DNA of 36,128 bases from an uncultured Methylococcaceae bacterium. Lineage in GTDB: Bacteria; Pseudomonadota; Gammaproteobacteria; Methylococcales; Methylomonadaceae. Positions within the stretch are counted from its first letter, which is position 1. Each line of letters begins with the position of its first letter. The position numbers and the translations under genes are program-made. Shown in pieces: positions 32,205 to 36,128 of this stretch. Under the pieces are notes generated by a model. The model saw only the letters and a list, made by a program, of their open reading frames with translations. It was not told the origin of the DNA and did not search any database. The stretch spans positions 1 to 36,128 of the forward strand of contig CAIPDT010000133.1 in assembly GCA_903863905.1 (NCBI GenBank). Reading direction: 5' to 3'.

Positions 32205-33380
32205 TTAGTTTGCTTTCTCATCCACTCGGCTTTTACTGAGTATGGGGGTATACACTAACATAAATAAAGCAAAAGCGGACAACCAAGCCAACGTGGAGCT
32301 ATAGATTAAGATATCGTACCACTGTGATAAAGCGATTGGCATTAATACCCGAATTAAAGCGGTAATGTTAATGAGTATAAACGCAATTGCAATGGTATTT
32401 GACGCTTTAAGGGGTCTACCGGTGTGGCCTAGTGAAACCCTAGCCATCATGCCTAGGGTTAACACGCCAATGCCCCCGACAGTAAAGGCATGCAGTGCCA
32501 GTACAGAAGGTATCCAGTTAAAAGCGGATAACGCCGTCAAGATAAAGCCTAAAATGATCCAACTATAACCGGCGAAAAGTACCCATAACAAAGGCACGTA
32601 ACGTATACGAGGCACATACCAACTTAATAACCGCGCACTATTAGTGGCAGCGGCAATAATGGCCATTAAGGCTAATAGAACACCCGAAACCCCCAGCAGT
32701 TGTAAAATGAATACGATGACAGCCGAGCCAATCGATAAGGCTTCTATAAGTGGGTTTTTGAAGATAATCGTTCCAGAAATGCCTTTCTCAATAAAGAACG
32801 GTAAGATTCGTCCGGCCAGCACTAAGATTAATAAAATAATGGTAGAGATAACGAGTTGTATGCCAAGCCAAGCCGTCTGTGTTGTTAGACCCAAAATATC
32901 AGCATGAATCAAACCATTGCCTAACGCTAAGACCAGCAATAGACCGACAAAGATTAAGTTCTTAAAGGATTGAGCCGCTAAAATAGGCTTAGTTATTTGG
33001 TACGCCAATACCGGTAAGAAAGAAAAATCAACGATGGCGATCAGTGCATCGGGTAATAAACCGGAATAAAAAGGTAAGATACGTCCATAGAGCCACAATA
33101 AGGCTAAACCGGCCAATTTATCGCCTGTTAGCGTGGGTTGTCCGGTCCAGTTTTTAACGGCGGTTAATAAAAACCCCGCAATGACTGCCACCGAATAGCC
33201 TAATAACATTTCGTGACCATGCCAGTAGGTGACGTCATAATAATTATCAATGGCTAAATGGCCTTTGAAAATCGCATTCCATAACACGATTAATATCAGG
33301 GCAGACAGTCCCGCTAGGGCAAAGAAAACTCTAAAGCCTAAGCTAAAAAGCGGGAGAGTAAATATTTTTTGTGTGTTCAT
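32205..33380 (-). CDS. nnrS: NnrS family membrane protein
   Basis: 391 residues with about 12 hydrophobic helices. It starts with a Phe-rich first helix (GFRVFFALAGLSALILIVLW). VTYWHGHEMLLGYSVAVIAGF (residues 50-70) and LHAFTVGGIGVLTLGMMARV followed by SLGHTGRPL hold the conserved histidines of NnrS, a heme- and copper-containing inner-membrane protein linked to nitric oxide stress. Its exact reaction is not settled. It starts within the stop of the DUF455 gene (ATGA overlap, 33377-33380), so the pair is translationally coupled. The 3' end nearly touches the SulP gene. Confidence 0.88.
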   Translation of the reverse strand: MNTQKIFTLPLFSLGFRVFFALAGLSALILIVLWNAIFKGHLAIDNYYDVTYWHGHEMLLGYSVAVIAGFLLTAVKNWTGQPTLTGDKLAGLALLWLYGRILPFYSGLLPDALIAIVDFSFLPVLAYQITKPILAAQSFKNLIFVGLLLVLALGNGLIHADILGLTTQTAWLGIQLVISTIILLILVLAGRILPFFIEKGISGTIIFKNPLIEALSIGSAVIVFILQLLGVSGVLLALMAIIAAATNSARLLSWYVPRIRYVPLLWVLFAGYSWIILGFILTALSAFNWIPSVLALHAFTVGGIGVLTLGMMARVSLGHTGRPLKASNTIAIAFILINITALIRVLMPIALSQWYDILIYSSTLAWLSAFALFMLVYTPILSKSRVDEKAN

Positions 33381-34180
33381 GGGTTTGTCGTTTCCAACCA
33401 GTCTAATTCAGCATTAGAGAAGCCTGCAATTATACGCATTTCTCTGTTAAAAGGGCCTTTCGGCTTGCCGCCCTGATAAAATTGTTTGATCAGTTCTTGA
33501 TATTTTATTTCAGGATCGAGGTTTTGTAGAGCACAGACATATTTAAACCAATAAGAACCTCGTTCTACATGGCCGACTTCATCAGTCAAAATACGTTGTA
33601 ATAAGGCGACACTGTCTTTATCACCTTGGTGAGCAAACTTTTTAATAATGGCTGGCGTCACATCTAACCCTCGTGCTTCCATACAGCGAGGCACTATAGC
33701 TAGGCGAGCGAGTAAATCGTTAGCCGTATCGGTCGCATGTTCCCACAAGCCGTTATGCGCGGGTAAATCACCATAACGCATATTAAATTTTTGTAAATGT
33801 AGCTGAATGAGTTCAAAATGTTGAGCTTCTTCATCAGCAATTTGTAACCAATCCTGATAAAATTGCGTCGGCATACCGCGGAATCGATACAGAATGTCCC
33901 AAGCAAGATAAATAGCAATAAATTCGACATGCGCAATCGCATGAAAAAAAGCCGCAATACCTTCAGTGCTGCCTAGTTTGCGTTTAGGCATCTGACGAGG
34001 TGATAGTAATATGGGGTTATCGGGAAATTGTACATGCTTAATGGGTAAAACAGGGCGCTCTGAGATTAGGCTTAGGTTATCAGTGGATAACATTTGCCAG
34101 GCTTGGTGCGTGTGTGTTAGTTTTTCTTCTACACTGGGATGATGTAAACACCTCTCAGCAAATTCAAATATATTTTTCAT
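33377..34180 (-). CDS. DUF455 ferritin-like diiron protein
   Basis: 267 residues of a ferritin-like four-helix bundle. Metal ligands are laid out as in diiron proteins: AHVEFIAIYLAWD (Glu86), ADEEAQHFELI (Glu118, His121), RCMEARGLD (Glu169) and TDEVGHVERG (Glu201, His204). DUF455 proteins are widespread; the fold is shared with MiaE and other diiron oxygenases, but the substrate is not known. The nnrS start overlaps its stop by 4 bp, which suggests a joint role, perhaps in nitrosative stress. The start codon lies only 11 bp from the divergent vanZ-like gene, so the promoters must be inside coding sequence or the transcripts are leaderless. Confidence 0.88.
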   Translation of the reverse strand: MKNIFEFAERCLHHPSVEEKLTHTHQAWQMLSTDNLSLISERPVLPIKHVQFPDNPILLSPRQMPKRKLGSTEGIAAFFHAIAHVEFIAIYLAWDILYRFRGMPTQFYQDWLQIADEEAQHFELIQLHLQKFNMRYGDLPAHNGLWEHATDTANDLLARLAIVPRCMEARGLDVTPAIIKKFAHQGDKDSVALLQRILTDEVGHVERGSYWFKYVCALQNLDPEIKYQELIKQFYQGGKPKGPFNREMRIIAGFSNAELDWLETTNP

Positions 34181-34191
34181 AACCCAATAAA

Positions 34192-34572
34192 ATGATTAAA
34201 ACATTAGACCTTATAGTTCTGTTTCTTTATTTTTCGCTTATTTTTTGGCTCTCAGATCAATCTTCTTTACCGGCCCCTCAATGGTTTGAGTATCAAGATA
34301 AGCTTCATCATGCTATGGCTTATTTTGTAATGGCTTTGTTAGTCTGGCGCGGTTTTAGACATTTATTCACGTCCCCTATTATAGTCGTTTTTCTCAGTAT
34401 TGCCTTTTGTAGTTTATTTGGTTGGTCAGATGAATGGCATCAATCCTTTGTAGAAGGGCGACAATCTGATCTTGCCGATTGGGTTGCCGATACAGTTGGT
34501 GCCTTATTAGCGATGAGCGTTTTAACCAGTTGGCAAAGATGCGGTGTTAAAAAGCAAAAAGTAAACGCTTAA
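34192..34572 (+). CDS. VanZ-like family membrane protein
   Basis: 126 residues with four hydrophobic segments. DKLHHAMAYFVMALLVW (36-52, His39/His40) and SDEWHQSFVEGRQSDLADWV (79-98, Glu81, His83, Arg90, Asp93, Asp96), followed by ADTVGALLAM, are the conserved motifs of the VanZ-like family. VanZ gives teicoplanin resistance in enterococci; most proteobacterial relatives have no known role. No good ribosome-binding site is seen, and the gene is divergent from the DUF455 gene by only 11 bp. A terminator follows at 34607. Confidence 0.85.
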   Translation: MIKTLDLIVLFLYFSLIFWLSDQSSLPAPQWFEYQDKLHHAMAYFVMALLVWRGFRHLFTSPIIVVFLSIAFCSLFGWSDEWHQSFVEGRQSDLADWVADTVGALLAMSVLTSWQRCGVKKQKVNA

Positions 34573-34606
34573 ACTAAATGGCGGTTGAGTGAGTTTATTT
34601 AAGCTA

Positions 34607-34639
34607 ACGCCTTGAAGTATTTATACTTGAGGTGTTTTT
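34607..34639 (+). terminator. Rho-independent terminator after the vanZ-like gene
   Basis: CGCCTTGAAGTA and TACTTGAGGTG pair with one bulge and wobbles around TTTA, followed by five T. Confidence 0.65.
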
Positions 34640-34700
34640 CTTGTGTCCTTTTGCTGAGTTAGACTAAAATGCGGGTTTTAATTTAGCTTGATATCTATCC

Positions 34701-35294
34701 ATGTCCAAAGATATTCGTATTGAAAGATGCAGTGGTCCAGCCATAGCGGAATTTATTCCTGAACTTGCTCGCTTAAGAATTGAGGTATTTCGTGATTTCC
34801 CGTATTTATATGACGGCGATTATCATTACGAAGAAAAATATCTACAAACTTATATAGATACCCCTGAAAGTGTGATCGTGCTTGCTTTTGATGGCGATAA
34901 AGTCGTGGGAGCTTCTACGGCATTACCGATGAAGTATGAAACAGAAGAGCTTAAACGGCCCTTCCTTGAGCATGACTATAATCTGGATGATGTTTTTTAT
35001 TGCAGTGAGTCGGTGTTAAATAAAGACTATCGTGGTTTAGGTTTAGGCGTTAAGTTTTTTGAACACCGTGAAGCCCATGCCGAGTCGTTAGGTGGCTTTA
35101 AGCATATTACTTTTTGCTGCGTTGAAAGACCGATAGATCATCCTAGACGACCCTCGACGTATGTACCTTTAGATCAGTTTTGGAATAAACGTGGCTACGT
35201 TAAACATTCTGAACTACGTACCACTTATTTATGGAAAGATCTTGATGACACGGACGAAACTCCTAAACCTATGACTTTTTGGCTGAAAGAATAA
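34701..35294 (+). CDS. GNAT-family N-acetyltransferase
   Basis: 197 residues. The core is acetyl-CoA binding: VIVLAFDGDKVVGASTALPM (58-77), FYCSESVLNKDYRGLGLGVK (99-118, the R/Q-x-x-G-x-G/A loop being YRGLGLG) and FFEHREAHAES. The C-terminal half carries FKHITFCCVERP and a long PRRPSTYVPLDQFW segment. Acceptor unknown. It is a single gene preceded by a terminator and followed by a hairpin. It lacks the short size of antitoxin-linked GNAT toxins (TacT/AtaT) and has no antitoxin partner, so it is more likely metabolic. Confidence 0.8.
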   Translation: MSKDIRIERCSGPAIAEFIPELARLRIEVFRDFPYLYDGDYHYEEKYLQTYIDTPESVIVLAFDGDKVVGASTALPMKYETEELKRPFLEHDYNLDDVFYCSESVLNKDYRGLGLGVKFFEHREAHAESLGGFKHITFCCVERPIDHPRRPSTYVPLDQFWNKRGYVKHSELRTTYLWKDLDDTDETPKPMTFWLKE

Positions 35295-35321
35295 TATTGT
35301 TATTTATTATTCAATAATTTA

Positions 35322-35346
35322 GCACTATGCTTATCGTGCATAGTGC
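35322..35346. repeat. Inverted repeat between the acetyltransferase and hicB
   Basis: GCACTATGC (35322-35330), TTATCGT, GCATAGTGC (35338-35346), perfect 9-bp arms. It has no T run; it may end the acetyltransferase mRNA or be an operator for hicBA. No gene is seen in 35295-35494. Confidence 0.45.
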
Positions 35347-35494
35347 AGCTATCGTAATTTAACGCTCATTTTCTTGATTTTGTACAAGCGTTATCTTGTG
35401 ATAATATTACAGACCTTCAAGGAGTTTAATTCGTAAATGGACGCGCTAAGCTACTTTTTTGCGCATTAATAAAAATAACTATTTGGGGTAAACA

Positions 35495-35818
35495 ATGAAT
35501 GGTGTTCTACATTGTATAATTAAAAATGAAGGCGCTTATTGGTCTGCAAGATGCTTGGATTTTACACTCTACGCTGTGGGTGAAACTAAAGCAGAAGCTG
35601 AGGATAAGCTTATCTCTGAAATACAAGAATACTTATACGAGGCTATCGAGGGGAAAGATAAGGAATTTGCCGCGCAATTACTTTTAAGACGCGCTCCTTT
35701 TCAAGATTGGCTAAAATATTATGTTATTTCATTCTTACAAAACTGTAAGTCTTTTAGTACATTATTTGGGCAGTCTTTTCAAACGACTGTTCCACATGGG
35801 CCATATCATCACGCATGA
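35495..35818 (+). CDS. hicB: HicB-type antitoxin-like protein
   Basis: 107 residues. The N-terminal half has the partial RNase-H fold of HicB: LHCIIKNEGAYWSARCLDFTL (5-25), then AVGETKAEAEDKLISEIQEY (27-46). The rest (RRAPFQDWLKYYVISFLQN, then a Phe/Thr-rich end) lacks an obvious ribbon-helix-helix or helix-turn-helix DNA-binding domain, so autoregulation may work differently. HicB binds and blocks the HicA mRNA interferase. The order hicB-hicA is reversed from E. coli hicAB. The stop overlaps the next start as ATGA. Confidence 0.7.
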   Translation: MNGVLHCIIKNEGAYWSARCLDFTLYAVGETKAEAEDKLISEIQEYLYEAIEGKDKEFAAQLLLRRAPFQDWLKYYVISFLQNCKSFSTLFGQSFQTTVPHGPYHHA

Positions 35819-36045
35819 GTTCGCAAAATCCACCTTTAACATGCGAGCAGGTAAAAAATATACTTAAATATTTGGGATTTTCTCTTTTCTCTCAAAATGG
35901 GACATCTCACGAAAAGTGGCGTAAAGAAGGGCATCTAGGTTATGTTACTGTTGATTGTCCAAAACAGCCATTTAGCCATGATTTAGTTAGATACATGGCT
36001 ATTCAGGCGGGTACAAACGCGGATTCAACACCCCAGCGTAGATGA
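35815..36045 (+). CDS. hicA: HicA-type mRNA interferase toxin, 3' end altered
   Basis: 76 residues of the dsRBD-like HicA fold. LTCEQVKNILKYLGFSLFSQ (8-27), then GTSHEKWRKEG with the catalytic His32, and VTVDCPKQPFSHDLVRYMAIQAG (44-66). The toxin cuts mRNA independently of ribosomes. The catalytic His is intact. The last nine residues (NADSTPQRR) are unlike HicA ends and are the antisense of a transposase fragment (36021-36128), so the 3' end has been replaced by insertion-sequence DNA. The core fold appears complete, so the toxin may still be active. It is coupled to hicB by a 4-bp overlap. Confidence 0.75.
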   Translation: MSSQNPPLTCEQVKNILKYLGFSLFSQNGTSHEKWRKEGHLGYVTVDCPKQPFSHDLVRYMAIQAGTNADSTPQRR

Positions 36046-36128
36046 TATAACGACTTAAATAGACTAGCTTCATAAAGCCCGGTATCCATGAGATTAGTAA
36101 TCAGTACTTCTACCTCATTAGGAAGATC
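36021..36128 (-). mobile_element. IS4-type transposase remnant, cut by window edge
   Basis: Read on the minus strand from 36128, the frame gives DLPNEVEVLITNLMDTGLYE, then LFKSLYHLRWGVES. This matches the region of IS4-family DDE transposases just before the catalytic Glu: the 'LLTNL...FKELYHLRWGVE' block. Glu35 of the fragment would be the Y-(2)-R-(3)-E glutamate. Homology stops near 36021, and the next codons in frame run to TGA, so it is the truncated inner side of an element entering from the right. It overlaps the hicA 3' end in antisense. Confidence 0.7.

Noticed and set aside
35437-35469. Ten-residue open frame before hicB with AAGGAG upstream
   Set aside because: Spacing of 12 bp to the start is long and the peptide has no regulatory feature; most likely chance.

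Overview
The window looks like chromosomal DNA of a gammaproteobacterial methanotroph (order Methylococcales, inferred). The main clue is a tight four-gene operon for tetrahydromethanopterin/methanofuran-type C1 cofactors (5035-8219). It sits among ordinary gammaproteobacterial housekeeping genes: folP, ispG, ispH, xseA, trkA/trkH, hslR, trhP, rraA. No rRNA, tRNA, CRISPR array or prophage was seen. Mobile DNA is limited to a transposase remnant at the right edge.

Layout. 1-952 is a decayed tripartite RND efflux operon: outer-membrane factor, adaptor and pump pieces in order, broken by frameshifts and internal deletions. 1019-1250 holds an orphan transcription unit with a near-consensus sigma70 promoter, predicted stems, A-rich linkers and a terminator, so a candidate small RNA. 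Next come a Sel1-TM-Mrr-type nuclease gene (minus), a Tat-exported PhoX-family protein (plus), and folP (minus), which is head-to-head with the C1-cofactor operon (DmrB-like flavoprotein, dihydropteroate-synthase-like protein, DUF447 protein, MfnB). ispG follows with its own promoter and two terminators. 9833-11599 is a membrane-anchored multicopper oxidase with its type 1 site in the first domain only. 11874-15439 carries an Hsp70/DUF3731 protein, a small membrane protein and a cupin. 15723-18687 is a more AT-rich accessory stretch: sulfotransferase-like, SHOCT-domain and membrane proteins.

18818-21694 is the potassium uptake pair trkA-trkH, convergent with xseA. 23146-24082 is a compact SMR exporter-tusB-dsrC unit, in which DsrC has both redox cysteines. 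The minus-strand genes hslR, ispH, rraA and trhP follow, then a 47-residue membrane protein at 27425. 27932-32203 is a sulfide-oxidation block: a persulfide dioxygenase-rhodanese fusion, a type II sulfide:quinone oxidoreductase and a SulP anion transporter. Upstream of it lie a very good sigma54 (-24/-12) promoter, a 13-bp perfect inverted repeat and a cluster of GTTTC half-sites, which points to an enhancer-binding activator. nnrS and a DUF455 ferritin-like gene form a coupled minus-strand pair, divergent from vanZ. The right end holds a GNAT acetyltransferase and a hicB-hicA toxin-antitoxin pair whose toxin 3' end runs into an antisense IS4-type transposase fragment.

How the genes work together. 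The C1-cofactor operon would make carriers for formaldehyde oxidation, while the adjacent divergent folP serves folate. The sulfide block would turn sulfide into sulfite/thiosulfate and move sulfur anions across the membrane. DsrC/TusB may belong to tRNA thiolation or sulfur trafficking. All functions are read from sequence motifs and family knowledge; nothing was tested by database search.
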